From assembly GCA_013335175.1 (NCBI GenBank), contig JAAXWC010000002.1, positions 1 through 64,000 on the forward strand: DNA of 64,000 nt, given 5' to 3'. Made by a program: the position numbers and the translations under genes. A model generated the notes under the pieces. It ran no database searches. It worked only from the letters and a program-made list of their open reading frames with translations, and was not told the origin of the DNA. This DNA comes from Candidatus Roizmanbacteria bacterium. Its GTDB lineage: Bacteria > Patescibacteriota > Microgenomatia > UBA1406 > GWC2-37-13. Positions 7,943 through 17,191 of this stretch are shown one piece after another. Every line of letters starts with the position of its first letter. Position 1 is the stretch's first letter.

Positions 7943-7980
7943 ATGCGAATGCAGCGCTCTACCAACTAAGCTACGAGCCC
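7908..7980 (-). tRNA. trnA: tRNA-Ala (CGC)
   Basis: Acceptor GGGCTCG/CGAGTCC contains the G3-U70 pair that defines alanine identity. The anticodon stem is CTGCA/TGCAG and the loop TTCGCAT gives CGC (codon GCG). The T arm is CCGG-TTCGACT-CCGG within a full stem and the discriminator is A. A TATAATAG box lies about 20 nt upstream. Confidence 0.95.
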
Positions 7981-8068
7981 AACCAATACACCCTATTATA
8001 GCGGAAAAAACCTCTCAGGAAGGAGAATTAGTCCAATTAAGAGTATCTCATACATGCTCAATGTTGGG

Positions 8069-8140
8069 TGCACCCGGCGAGAATCGGACTCACATCAAAG
8101 GCTTCGGAAGCCCTCATTCTATCCATTGAACTACGGGTGC
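8069..8140 (-). tRNA. trnR: tRNA-Arg (CCG)
   Basis: Acceptor GCACCCG/CGGGTGC, anticodon stem AGGGC/GCCTT with loop TTCCGAA giving CCG (codon CGG), T arm GTGAG-TCCGATT-CTCGC, discriminator A. CCA is not encoded. It is the first tRNA of the minus-strand array. Confidence 0.93.
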
Positions 8141-8151
8141 AGCTTTACGCT

Positions 8152-8937
8152 TTATTTTACCAAACCAGAAAGGAATAGCAGTACCGAAACAAGAATTCTA
8201 TAAGCTCCAAACACATTCAGCGTGTTATTTTTCAAAAAGCCAATAAACCACTTAATCACAAAATATGCAGAAACAAATGAAGTAAAAAAACCAATAAACA
8301 GTAAAACAACATTGGTATTATTAGTCGTCAGTTCGTTTCGCATTTTAAAAAGATCATACAATGAAGCAGCAATAATAGTCGGAACTGAAATGAGAAAAGA
8401 GTACTTAGCACTATCCTCTCTTTTAAACCCCAAAAACATCATCCCAATAATTACAGCACCAGAACGAGAAACGCCAGGCATAACGGCAAGAGACTGAAAT
8501 AAACCAATTATAACAGCCTGTTTAACTGTCAATTTTCCTAACGGATTTTTGAGCTGTATTTTATTCTTTTTTACCAACCATTCTACTCCAAGGAATAAGG
8601 CTCCAACCAACAAAAATACAAGAACCATTGCCCCGTATGCTTCAAAGAAAACTTTTTTAATTACGCTATACAGTACAAAGCCAATAATCATTGTTGGAAG
8701 AAATGAAAAAGCTATATTTTTTAAGAGCGCCCTATTGGAGACAAAATCCTTGTAATACAAAAACACCACCGCCAAGATTGCGCCAGATTGAATAAACACC
8801 TCAAATAATTTCAAAAAATTTGTTTCTGGTATGCCTAAAATTTTAGATGCAAAAATAAGATGAAACGTAGAAGAAATGGGAAGAAATTCTGTAAGTCCTT
8901 CAACAACTCCTAAAATAACGGCCTGTATTAGTTCCAT
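8152..8937 (-). CDS. uppP: Undecaprenyl-diphosphatase UppP (BacA)
   Basis: Polytopic membrane enzyme that dephosphorylates undecaprenyl diphosphate to recycle the lipid carrier for peptidoglycan and surface glycans. From the ATG at 8937 it is 261 aa, normal for the family. Signature motifs are present: EGLTEFLPISST near the N-terminus (residues ~14-25) and PGVSRSG near residue 160, holding the catalytic Glu/Ser/Arg set. A 16-residue upstream extension is possible but lacks homology and would cross the divergent promoter region. It is divergent from a GT4 gene and supports the glycan genes that follow. Confidence 0.95.
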   Translation of the reverse strand: MELIQAVILGVVEGLTEFLPISSTFHLIFASKILGIPETNFLKLFEVFIQSGAILAVVFLYYKDFVSNRALLKNIAFSFLPTMIIGFVLYSVIKKVFFEAYGAMVLVFLLVGALFLGVEWLVKKNKIQLKNPLGKLTVKQAVIIGLFQSLAVMPGVSRSGAVIIGMMFLGFKREDSAKYSFLISVPTIIAASLYDLFKMRNELTTNNTNVVLLFIGFFTSFVSAYFVIKWFIGFLKNNTLNVFGAYRILVSVLLFLSGLVK

Positions 8938-8946
8938 ATGAATATG

Positions 8947-8958
8947 TATAATATAGCA
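8947..8958 (+). promoter_or_regulatory. -10 box of a predicted leaderless GT4 mRNA
   Basis: TATAAT at 8947-8952 ends six bases before the ATG at 8959. There is no Shine-Dalgarno, so transcription would begin at or next to the start codon. Confidence 0.65.
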
Positions 8959-10071
8959 ATGAAAATTGCAATTGTCCATGACCAATTACAAGAATTTGGC
9001 GGTGCAGAACGAGTGCTTGTTTCGCTCATGGATATTTTCCCTCATGCGGATCTTTATACCGCATACTACAACCCATCAACACTCGGGCACCACGCAGAAC
9101 AAACTAAGAAATGGAACATTCACACCACCTGGGCCGACCGAATACCTGGATTTAAGCGGTTGGCTTCTCCCCTTCGATTCCTTACTCCCTTTATCTGGGA
9201 AAGCATTAATTTTTCTGATTATGATCTGGTAATATCTTCTTCCGGTACTATGATGTGTAAAGGAATTATCACCCGTCCAGAAACCCCTCATATTTGCTAT
9301 CTACACCATCCGCCGCGATACCTATACTACTATGAAACAGCGTTAGAATGGCAAAAACATATACTTATAAAGATCTACGGGAACCTTATTAATCAACACC
9401 TGCGTGAGTGGGATTTCCTTTCATCCCAACGCGTAGATCATTTTATTGCAAACTCAGAGGAAACGAAACGAAGAATTCAAAAGTACTACCGTTGTGATGC
9501 AGATGTAATATACCCACCGGTAATGATTCCAAAAGATCTCCCCCGAAATACAAAAAAGAAAAATTACTATTTAACCATTTCGCGCCTAGCACGAGCAAAA
9601 CACCTCGATATTCTTATTGAGGCAGCAAACAAGAAAAAATTACCACTTAAAATTGTTGGACAAGGAAGAGACTATGCATACTTAAAATCCTTGGCAGGAG
9701 ATACCGTTGAGTTGGTCGGCGGGATACCAGACAATGAACTTGAAGAACTCTATGCGGGCGCCAAAGCATTTCTGTTTGCTTCACGCGATGAAGAGTTTGG
9801 AATTGCTCCGATAGAAGCCATGGGGAGAGGTATTCCGGTAATTGCGTACGCATCTGGTGGATTGAAGGAAACCATTCAACCAGGTCATAATGGCTATCTT
9901 TTTTCTACACTCTCTGCTGATTCCCTCCTTGAACAAGTAGAGATATTGGAAAAGACATCTGTACCGGAATATGAGAAACTTTGCCAAAACGCACGCCAGG
10001 AATCGCTCAAGTATTCATTTGAAGTATTTAAGAAAAAAGTAACCGATCTGATTTCAACTTTTGAGAACTGA
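8959..10071 (+). CDS. GT4-family glycosyltransferase
   Basis: 370 aa, retaining GT-B glycosyltransferase that adds a sugar from a nucleotide donor to a lipid-linked or surface glycan at the cytoplasmic membrane. The N-terminal domain starts KIAIVHDQLQEFGGAERVL (glycine loop). The C-terminal domain has the E-x7-E donor site in EEFGIAPIEAMGRG (about 275-290), followed by SGGLKETI. The start at 8959 is preferred over an ATG seven codons upstream because homology begins there and a -10 box overlaps the upstream codons. The sugar is not predictable. Confidence 0.9.
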   Translation: MKIAIVHDQLQEFGGAERVLVSLMDIFPHADLYTAYYNPSTLGHHAEQTKKWNIHTTWADRIPGFKRLASPLRFLTPFIWESINFSDYDLVISSSGTMMCKGIITRPETPHICYLHHPPRYLYYYETALEWQKHILIKIYGNLINQHLREWDFLSSQRVDHFIANSEETKRRIQKYYRCDADVIYPPVMIPKDLPRNTKKKNYYLTISRLARAKHLDILIEAANKKKLPLKIVGQGRDYAYLKSLAGDTVELVGGIPDNELEELYAGAKAFLFASRDEEFGIAPIEAMGRGIPVIAYASGGLKETIQPGHNGYLFSTLSADSLLEQVEILEKTSVPEYEKLCQNARQESLKYSFEVFKKKVTDLISTFEN

Positions 10072-10097
10072 TCAAAAATCTATTTTGATACCATTTT

Positions 10098-10982
10098 ATG
10101 CCTGAACTTCCTGAAGTAGAAACAATTAGACGTTCTCTTGTTCAAAGTATCATCGGCAAAATAATAGACCATGTTGAGGTCCGAGAACCTAAAATGATAA
10201 TTGGTGATCCTCAGTCGTTAATCGGTAAACCGATCATTAATGTGTTACGTACGGGCAAAGTACTGAGTTTTCAATTTTCTGACTCTTTATTTGCCAGTAT
10301 TCACTTAAAATTAACGGGGCAGTTGGTCTTTCATGAGTACGGGAAAAAAGCGATTTTTTTAAATGTTATTCCCTTTGCCGAAACAAACAAAATGCCGGGG
10401 AAAACAACCCAAGTTATTTTTTATTATACCGATGGTTCTGCTTTGTTCTTTAACGATCTGAGAAAGTTTGGTTGGGTTAAGATTAGTAATAAACCAGAAA
10501 CTCCCCTTTCGATAGATATCCTTAATCCTAAATTTACCATCGATTATCTATTTAAAGTTACCTCATCTACACGAAAACCAATCAAAGTACTCCTCATGGA
10601 TCAGGAAAAATTAGCAGGCATTGGAAACATCTACGCAAACGATAGTTTATGGGAAGCGGAAATACATCCGCTCACTCCTTCGCATCAACTCACCTACCAG
10701 GACATTGAAAAACTGTATGACGCGATTCAGAAAGTTATCGCAGATGGCATTACCTCCAAGGGGTCATCTGCTCGGGATGAAGTATACATTTTACCGAATG
10801 GAGAAAAAGGCAGCTATCAAAATCACTTTCGAGTGTACCATCGGGAGGATAAACCATGTTTACGCTGTAATAGCAAAATTAAGCGAATAAAACAAGCGGG
10901 GAGAAGCAGCTTCTATTGTCCTACCTGCCAGATTATTCATAGCGAATTGCTTCAATCGGAGAAAGATCCGCAGCTTTTTTAG
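10098..10982 (+). CDS. mutM: Formamidopyrimidine-DNA glycosylase MutM (Fpg)
   Basis: Base-excision repair glycosylase/AP lyase that removes 8-oxoguanine and formamidopyrimidines. 294 aa. The N-terminal MPELPEVETIRR includes the catalytic Pro2 and Glu3. KLTGQL near residue 74 and the H2TH region (LLMDQEKLAGIGNIYANDSLW, about 165-185) are intact. The C-terminal zinc finger has paired CxxC motifs (CLRC and CPTC). Its 3' end overlaps the convergent ABC permease gene by 50 nt. Confidence 0.96.
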   Translation: MPELPEVETIRRSLVQSIIGKIIDHVEVREPKMIIGDPQSLIGKPIINVLRTGKVLSFQFSDSLFASIHLKLTGQLVFHEYGKKAIFLNVIPFAETNKMPGKTTQVIFYYTDGSALFFNDLRKFGWVKISNKPETPLSIDILNPKFTIDYLFKVTSSTRKPIKVLLMDQEKLAGIGNIYANDSLWEAEIHPLTPSHQLTYQDIEKLYDAIQKVIADGITSKGSSARDEVYILPNGEKGSYQNHFRVYHREDKPCLRCNSKIKRIKQAGRSSFYCPTCQIIHSELLQSEKDPQLF

Positions 10983-12129
10983 CTGGTAAGACACCGAATA
11001 CTATCCCAATTCCAGAAGAAACACCCAGTGCTAAAACTACTGATTGGAGATCGATATAGGCGGGGAAAAAAGCTCGGATAAAAAATACGATAACTGCTGC
11101 CAGCCCCAAACCTAACACGCCCCCAAAGAGCGATAGGATTACCGATTCGATAAGAAATTGCGACAAAATATCCATTTTCCGCGCACCCAATGCCCTTCGA
11201 ATACCGATTTCTTTTATTCGTTCCGAAACCGTAACGTACATTATATTCATAATCCCTATGCCACCAACAACTAACGATATGGCTGCTATGGCAACAAGAA
11301 CTGTATTGAGAATACTAAAAATAGAAGAGACTGCATTTAAAATTTCTGTTTGCTCAATAATCGAAAATTGGTCATCTTTGTATCGTTTTAACAACGCAGA
11401 TTTCAGATCAGTTTTTGCTACCTCTAAATTTGCAGAGTCTTTTGCTTTCACGATGAAGGCCACAAATTTTTTATCTGTGTTAAATAGGTAGCCAGTCTTA
11501 CTGGGGATATAGACATACGAATCAAGATCGGGGCCACCGAAACCGCCGCCCTTTGACTCTAACACACCAACGACTTTAAAACTGGATCCTGAGACTTTAA
11601 TTGGCTGTCCTACGGCAGATTGAGCTGTCCCAAACAATTTTTCTGCTATTTTAGGGCCAATTACTGCAACTTTGCTTCGTTTTTCATCATCGTTTTTTGT
11701 AAACAATTCACCATAGGTGGTCTTAAGATTGAGACCGGCAAATATGTCATTCGTTGTACTGTACAAAGTAGAAGACTCTTTGTGTTTGCTCACAATAACC
11801 TCTACCGACGAAGTAAAAATAGGGATTACAAACTGAAGATTCTTTACTCGTTTCAAATTTTGGAAGTCCCGTTCATCGAATCGAATTGCAGCAACACTTC
11901 CGCTAAAACTTCCTCCCTGAAGCGGTTTCCCAGGAACAATTCGCAGATTATTAGTTCCTAAGCTTTCAAACTGGTCTGAGATGTATTTTTTTAACCCAAG
12001 TCCGAATGCAGTCAACAGTACCACAGATAAGACACCAATTAAAATACCCAATGACGTAAGAATCGTCCGGCCCTTATTCCGGTTAAAATCAAAAAATGCC
12101 GACTTGAGGATTAAAAAAAAATAGTTCAT
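10933..12129 (-). CDS. MacB-like ABC transporter permease
   Basis: 398 aa permease of the MacB/FtsX-fold group: an N-terminal TM helix (about 20-42) after GRTILTSLGILIG, a large extracytoplasmic MacB_PCD-type domain (~45-270), then three C-terminal TM helices with the conserved ERIKEIGIRRALGA loop. It is last in a three-gene minus-strand operon (membrane fusion protein, ATPase, permease) and overlaps the ATPase gene by ATGA. It probably exports a peptide, lipid or drug; substrate unknown. No TolC-like protein is present, as expected for a cell without a classical outer membrane. Confidence 0.92.
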   Translation of the reverse strand: MNYFFLILKSAFFDFNRNKGRTILTSLGILIGVLSVVLLTAFGLGLKKYISDQFESLGTNNLRIVPGKPLQGGSFSGSVAAIRFDERDFQNLKRVKNLQFVIPIFTSSVEVIVSKHKESSTLYSTTNDIFAGLNLKTTYGELFTKNDDEKRSKVAVIGPKIAEKLFGTAQSAVGQPIKVSGSSFKVVGVLESKGGGFGGPDLDSYVYIPSKTGYLFNTDKKFVAFIVKAKDSANLEVAKTDLKSALLKRYKDDQFSIIEQTEILNAVSSIFSILNTVLVAIAAISLVVGGIGIMNIMYVTVSERIKEIGIRRALGARKMDILSQFLIESVILSLFGGVLGLGLAAVIVFFIRAFFPAYIDLQSVVLALGVSSGIGIVFGVLPAKKAADLSPIEAIRYE

Positions 12130-12794
12130 ACGACTTTTCCATCAACTATCCGAATACTTCTATTTGTTTTTGCCGCGATATCTGGTTCATGCGTTACAAT
12201 TACTACAGTAATTTTTTGTTCATCATTCAGTTCTTTCAGCAGTTTCATAATTTCATCGCCCGTTTTCGTATCCAAATTACCGGTAGGTTCATCTGCTAAG
12301 ATCAGATCCGGATTCATGATGAGAGCACGCGCAATTGCCACCCGCTGTTGTTGACCACCTGAAATTTTATTTGGATATGAATATTCTTTTCCTTTTATCC
12401 CAAATCGTTCAAGCAAATATAATGCCTTTTCTTTTGGATCATAATCAAATTTTTTTCTGGCGTAAATAGTAGGGAGTAGAATATTTTCTATAACCGTGAG
12501 TTTGTTAATAAGATTGAACTGCTGAAACACGAATCCAACAACCTCAGATCGAAGTGTAGATAGTTCGTCATCATTCAACTTTGAAATATCTTTTTCGCGC
12601 ACAATTACTTTTCCTGTCGTAGGTTGGTCCAAAAGGCCGATTATATGCATGAGTGTTGACTTCCCCGATCCAGAAGGGCCAATGATAGAAGTAAATTCGC
12701 CATCCTTTATTTCGACATTCACGCCTTTTAACGCAGCAAAAACGACATCCTGATCTAATACATAATCTTTCGTTACCTCTTCCAGTTTAATCAT
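12126..12794 (-). CDS. ABC transporter ATP-binding protein (MacB/LolD type)
   Basis: 222 aa. Walker A GPSGSGKST, Q-loop FVFQQFNL, signature SGGQQQRVAIARAL, Walker B LILADEPTGNLD and an H-loop THEPD are all intact, so it should power the adjacent permease. I prefer the ATG at 12794, which follows AAGGAGA with a 9-nt spacing, over a TTG two codons upstream. Operon-internal with overlaps at both ends. Confidence 0.95.
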   Translation of the reverse strand: MIKLEEVTKDYVLDQDVVFAALKGVNVEIKDGEFTSIIGPSGSGKSTLMHIIGLLDQPTTGKVIVREKDISKLNDDELSTLRSEVVGFVFQQFNLINKLTVIENILLPTIYARKKFDYDPKEKALYLLERFGIKGKEYSYPNKISGGQQQRVAIARALIMNPDLILADEPTGNLDTKTGDEIMKLLKELNDEQKITVVIVTHEPDIAAKTNRSIRIVDGKVV

Positions 12795-13815
12795 AGACAA
12801 CGTCTCCTTCTTGGAGGCCAGAAGTAATAATCGTTGAGTTGTCTAATGTATCTCCAATTTTTACGACCTGTTTTACTGTCTTTCCTTGAACCGTTTTTAA
12901 TACATATTTATCCTTCCCCTCCGTTTTTACATAAGAAGAAGGAACTGCAATCACATTTGCCCGTTCTTTCAGGACGAAATTAATATCGCCGGTCATTCCC
13001 ATTCGGTACTTATCAGCATCTTGTACCTGTGGGATCTGAATTTTAACCTGATACACAGTACCCGTTTCTCCCGCTTTTGGAATAAAACCTACCGATACTA
13101 CTTTTGCGGGGATCGTTTCATCTGGATAGGCATCCAACGTAATGTCCCCCACCTTCCCCACACTCAACTTCCCAATATCTGTCTGATCTACAGCTGCAGA
13201 AAAATAGATAGTCTTGGGATTGATTACATCAAACTCAGCCTGTGTAGGCGTAATATTGAGTCCTGCAAGTGGAGCTTCAACACGCGTTACAATACCTTCT
13301 ATGGGAGAGTACAAATAGCCATCATTCAACGCAATTTGCTGCAACTCAACATCGATAACAGAATTATTTAAATCGAACTGAGATTCATCGATAACCCGGT
13401 ATGCCTTTCTTCGTGCATCGTCACTTAAACCTAAAATGTTAGAATCTTTATAATCATCTTTTGTCTGGTCAAAATTCCATCGCGTTTTCATGAATGTATT
13501 CAAGTAGCGTTTCAGTCGCAGTTGTAAGTCTTTCTGATCGAGGGACGCAACACCCTGATACTTTTTTACTACATCTCCTTCTTTTACTCCTACCCAGGCA
13601 AGTTTTCCTGAAGACTGAAACCGCAATGTTGCTTTCTCATCAGCATCAATTTCACCTGAAAAAGAAAGACTGTCTTTGAGCGTTTGCGATTGTACTTTGT
13701 ATGCCGAAGCTTGCTTCACCGCTGGCTGAATGGTTGCCTGTCTATAGATAAAAAACCCACCTACGAGAAGAACTATCAAAAATAAGTACCATCTTTTTTT
13801 GAGTAATTTAAGCAT
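12787..13815 (-). CDS. Membrane fusion protein (MacA/RND-MFP-like)
   Basis: 342 aa periplasmic-adaptor-type protein with one N-terminal TM helix (about 9-25), a lipoyl/barrel-sandwich hybrid region (SGKLAWVGVKEGDVVKK, then LYSPIEGIVTRVEAPL) around a short helical hairpin, and a beta-barrel plus C-terminal domain. It is first in the operon with the ATPase and MacB-like permease. In monoderm-like cells such proteins act with MacB-type permeases in export or envelope stress. No -35 is evident; TATTCT lies just upstream of the ATG. Confidence 0.9.
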   Translation of the reverse strand: MLKLLKKRWYLFLIVLLVGGFFIYRQATIQPAVKQASAYKVQSQTLKDSLSFSGEIDADEKATLRFQSSGKLAWVGVKEGDVVKKYQGVASLDQKDLQLRLKRYLNTFMKTRWNFDQTKDDYKDSNILGLSDDARRKAYRVIDESQFDLNNSVIDVELQQIALNDGYLYSPIEGIVTRVEAPLAGLNITPTQAEFDVINPKTIYFSAAVDQTDIGKLSVGKVGDITLDAYPDETIPAKVVSVGFIPKAGETGTVYQVKIQIPQVQDADKYRMGMTGDINFVLKERANVIAVPSSYVKTEGKDKYVLKTVQGKTVKQVVKIGDTLDNSTIITSGLQEGDVVYD

Positions 13816-13865
13816 ATTGTTAGAATATCATATATTGGTACAAACCTGCAACATATCTTTTCAAT

Positions 13866-15020
13866 TTACCGATATGCCGACCAATCGAGTACCGGCATGG
13901 TATTGAACGAGATAAAATTCCATGCATACAGATAGATAGCAGGTAACAACACTATAAATAAAATTATAAACTTTTTAGAGGTAAAGAATTGCTCTAAAGC
14001 AATCATTGTTAATGGCAGCATAGGCAGACTATAGCGTGCTATATCTCGATGTTGAACCAACGTGGTTGCACTAAAAAATACAACAGCAAAATAGAAAAAA
14101 CTTCGATACTTGCTCTTCCAAAGAACAATTGCAGTGTACCCGTATAAAGCAAAATAAAATAATATGTCCTCCAGCCAGGCAGTACCAATCCATTTTAAAT
14201 TTACATTAAACTGAGAAAACGGCAGTCCCATTGGGACTACCCCTCCTGTATGAAAAAACGCAAAAAAGTCCGTATACACTAAGGCATAAAATCCAAAAAG
14301 AGCTATGAGCGATACGGGGATAAGTTTTACCCACCCATAAGAAAATTTAATTTTCTTCGTCCGTATATAACGCTCTACAAAAACCAAAGAGTAGGCAACA
14401 AACAGAAGAATCCCGGGAAGCTTCGTCCAAACGGATAAAGCTCCAAGAAGCCCTGCAAGAAAATAGTTCTCTTTTTCAAAAAAATAAAGCGAACTAATAA
14501 TGAGTAGAAGAAATAAACTTTCCGGTGCACCGATAGACCGCACAACTAAAAACCGAGGTAAATGAAGAAGAACAACGGTAAGTATTAGCGGGTGTTTAGA
14601 AAGCTTCAGCCGCGAAACTATCGCATAAAAAACAATTGCCAACACGACGGTAAAAAAAACATTGACAAAAATCATCGACTTAACATAGCCAAATACAAAC
14701 GAGCCGAGCCAAATAAAAAAGGGATAAAGAGGAAGATGTGCCGCAAAATAGGCAGGAGGCAAACTAGCTATACGTTGCATAAGCTCCGGGTTATATCCTG
14801 TTTTTGCCGGGATTATATACAAAAGCCCATCATAATTTTTGGCGATAGCGAGAAAATCCGATTGGGGAATCGAGAGCCCGAACCAATGCGTAAACCGAAG
14901 TAAAAATGGGAGCCAAACTATACCAGTTGTTATCAAAACAACAAAAAGTACGATACAATATTGAAATATGCGATTTTGGGCAAAACGAATCCATTGGTAT
15001 GGTGCACTCGTGTTTTTCAT
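13866..15020 (-). CDS. Polytopic GT-C mannosyltransferase-like protein
   Basis: 384 aa with about nine to ten TM helices. The first extracytoplasmic loop has SDFLAIAKNYDGLLYI, and the following LPLYPF-type motif resembles PIG-V/GT76- or GT39-type GT-C enzymes that use polyprenyl-phosphate sugars outside the membrane. The exact family is uncertain. Its 5' end overlaps the divergent plus-strand gene starting at 14968 by 53 nt, so the two genes share coding DNA around their promoters. Confidence 0.75.
   Translation of the reverse strand: MKNTSAPYQWIRFAQNRIFQYCIVLFVVLITTGIVWLPFLLRFTHWFGLSIPQSDFLAIAKNYDGLLYIIPAKTGYNPELMQRIASLPPAYFAAHLPLYPFFIWLGSFVFGYVKSMIFVNVFFTVVLAIVFYAIVSRLKLSKHPLILTVVLLHLPRFLVVRSIGAPESLFLLLIISSLYFFEKENYFLAGLLGALSVWTKLPGILLFVAYSLVFVERYIRTKKIKFSYGWVKLIPVSLIALFGFYALVYTDFFAFFHTGGVVPMGLPFSQFNVNLKWIGTAWLEDILFYFALYGYTAIVLWKSKYRSFFYFAVVFFSATTLVQHRDIARYSLPMLPLTMIALEQFFTSKKFIILFIVLLPAIYLYAWNFISFNTMPVLDWSAYR
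14954..14967 (+). promoter_or_regulatory. -10 box of a predicted leaderless GT39-like mRNA
   Basis: TACAAT at 14954-14959 ends 8 nt before the ATG at 14968. The box lies inside the coding region of the divergent gene. Confidence 0.5.
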
Positions 15021-16446
15021 GATGGTGTGTGCCGTATTTTTAAGACTCTACCGACTCTCTGATTTTACCATGTTTCTTTCAGATCAAGGGAGAGATGCAA
15101 TTATTATTCATGATATCGTAACCTTCAAACACTTTCCAACCATTGGAGCTCCTTCCTCCATGGGACAAGTTTTTCTTGGACCTTTTTATTACTACCTTAT
15201 AGCTCCTTTCTTGCCCCTTTTTGGATTCAATCCTCTTGGGTTATCCGTAGGAGTTGTAATTTTATGCATGATTGGCCTTATTGCTACTGTCATTGTTCTT
15301 AAAAGGGAATTGAATAAACCAACTGCACTTTTGTTTCTTTTTTTTGCTACCTTTTCCTTTGTCATTATCGAATATTCTCGTTTTTCATGGAATCCAAACT
15401 TGCTTCCAGTTTTTTCTTTTTTCACCCTTTATTTTTTCTATCGAACAATTACAAAAAAGCGCGTAATTGACGCCATTGCATGGGGTATATTTTTTGGTCT
15501 TTCATTTCAACTTCATCACTTAGCACTTTTCATGGGAGGGACAATGGCTGTTGTTTGGATATTTTATTTTTTCAAAAATAAACAAAAAGTTCTTTCACTC
15601 CGAAACGCAGCAATTGCTGTTGGTGCTTTTATTTTCGCCTCGGCACCCCTCATTCTTTTCGATATCAAGAACCACTTTATTAATCTGAACAATTTTTTAA
15701 AGACACTTTCAGCACCCGATACCCTTGCCAAAAGCTCAGTTTTTCAACGAATAATGGACTCAAATGGTACTTTTTTTACCAATCTTTTAAACATTCCTTT
15801 TTCTGCGGAAAGTGCTTTGACTATTTTATTGCTTGTTGTAGCACTTGTGCTATTTCTCTTGAAAAAAAAGAAAAAAATACATTTACTTATTACCATTCAT
15901 GCACTCCATTTCGTTATATACATATTTCTCTTTGGACTTATCAATATCGAACGCCATCCTCATTATTACTTAACCGTATACTTTAGTTTCTTTTTAGTTA
16001 TGAGTTATCTCCTCATTCGTTTTCCGATTCACAACTATATTAAATTTGTCGTAATAGGCACTATTTGTTCTGTCTTTATCGCAATCAATTTCCCTAAATA
16101 CTATTTCTTCAAAGAAGTTGGGAATGATCAAATTGGGCATAGCAGACGAGTCGCGGCATTTCTTTCACCGAAAATAGGGAATCAACCATTTAATATCGCA
16201 ACCTGGCCGGTAAATTTTACCGAAGATAATTACACGTATTTTTTAATTCTCAACGGACATCGCCCCCTTGATAGAGCTAAAATCGAAATTGCCAATCAAA
16301 TGTTTGTGCTCTGTAATCAGGAGCCTTGTGAAGTTCTCAATTCTCCTTCTTGGAATATATCGATGTTTGGTCCCGCAAAAATTGATAAAATGTGGACATT
16401 TGAGCGAATTATCATTTATAAACTAGTACATGCAGACACAAAATAA
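14968..16446 (+). CDS. GT39-like polytopic glycosyltransferase
   Basis: 492 aa with about 11 TM helices. The first extracytoplasmic loop carries SDQGRD (Asp39 and Asp43), in the position of the catalytic acidic motif of GT39/PMT enzymes, followed by GAPSSMGQVFLGPFYYY. A C-terminal soluble domain (from ~375) follows the last helix. It is paralogous to the protein at 29547-30914 (WDQERD in the same place). It overlaps the DPM1-like gene by 17 nt and is therefore probably co-expressed with the enzyme that makes its lipid donor (inference). Confidence 0.8.
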   Translation: MRFWAKRIHWYGALVFFMMVCAVFLRLYRLSDFTMFLSDQGRDAIIIHDIVTFKHFPTIGAPSSMGQVFLGPFYYYLIAPFLPLFGFNPLGLSVGVVILCMIGLIATVIVLKRELNKPTALLFLFFATFSFVIIEYSRFSWNPNLLPVFSFFTLYFFYRTITKKRVIDAIAWGIFFGLSFQLHHLALFMGGTMAVVWIFYFFKNKQKVLSLRNAAIAVGAFIFASAPLILFDIKNHFINLNNFLKTLSAPDTLAKSSVFQRIMDSNGTFFTNLLNIPFSAESALTILLLVVALVLFLLKKKKKIHLLITIHALHFVIYIFLFGLINIERHPHYYLTVYFSFFLVMSYLLIRFPIHNYIKFVVIGTICSVFIAINFPKYYFFKEVGNDQIGHSRRVAAFLSPKIGNQPFNIATWPVNFTEDNYTYFLILNGHRPLDRAKIEIANQMFVLCNQEPCEVLNSPSWNISMFGPAKIDKMWTFERIIIYKLVHADTK

Positions 16447-17191
16447 TAGTATTTCCTTCATTATCCCTTGTTATAACGAGGAAGCAAATATTCAAAAGGG
16501 AGTCTTGGATAAAGTGGGAAATTTTAGTGAAGACGATGCCCGGATTAAAGAGGTACTGATTGTTGATGATGGATCTTCGGATTCTTCAAAAAAGATTATC
16601 AAAGAGCGTTATCTTAAAAATTATCCAAAATTTCGATTAATTGAAAATAAACATATGGGAAAAGCCTTTGCAATTATTGCAGGGATCTATCAGGCAAAAA
16701 GCACGAATGTTATGTTTTTTGATATCGACCTTGCGACACCGTTGGAAGAAATGGAGCAGCTATGGGTATATATTCAAAAAGGGTATGAAATTGTTATCGG
16801 TTCAAGAACTCAAGAACGCGCAGGAGCACCAATTCAGAGGAAAATTCTTGCGAAAGGATTTATCGTTATACGAAATTTTAGTATTGGGTTGAAAGGGATA
16901 AAAGATACGCAATGCGGGTTTAAGATGTTTAATACGGTCGCCGCTAAAAATATTTTAAGCAAACTCCATGTGTTTAAAGCAAAACGGACGGTACACGGGC
17001 CTTCTGTCTTTGCAGGTTTTGATTTAGAATTTCTCTTTGTCGCAGCAAAGTTAAAATATAAAATTAAAGAAGTGCCCGTTATATGGCGCCATGTAGAAAC
17101 AAAAAATGTAAACTTTGTCAAAGATGCCGTGGAAACTTTGAAAGATATTGCACGCATTAAACTAGCGGATATTCAAGGAAAATATAACTAA
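16430..17191 (+). CDS. GT2 polyprenyl-phosphate glycosyltransferase (DPM1-like)
   Basis: 253 aa soluble GT-A enzyme. SFIIPCYNEEANI at the N-terminus, VDDGSSD (~46-52), FDIDLATP (DxD, ~97) and QCGFKMF (~160) match dolichyl-phosphate mannose synthase-like GT2 proteins. It would transfer a hexose from a nucleotide sugar to polyprenyl phosphate, providing donors for the flanking GT39-like enzymes. No C-terminal TM helices are present, as in class DPM1. It overlaps the next gene by 1 nt. Confidence 0.9.
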   Translation: MQTQNNSISFIIPCYNEEANIQKGVLDKVGNFSEDDARIKEVLIVDDGSSDSSKKIIKERYLKNYPKFRLIENKHMGKAFAIIAGIYQAKSTNVMFFDIDLATPLEEMEQLWVYIQKGYEIVIGSRTQERAGAPIQRKILAKGFIVIRNFSIGLKGIKDTQCGFKMFNTVAAKNILSKLHVFKAKRTVHGPSVFAGFDLEFLFVAAKLKYKIKEVPVIWRHVETKNVNFVKDAVETLKDIARIKLADIQGKYN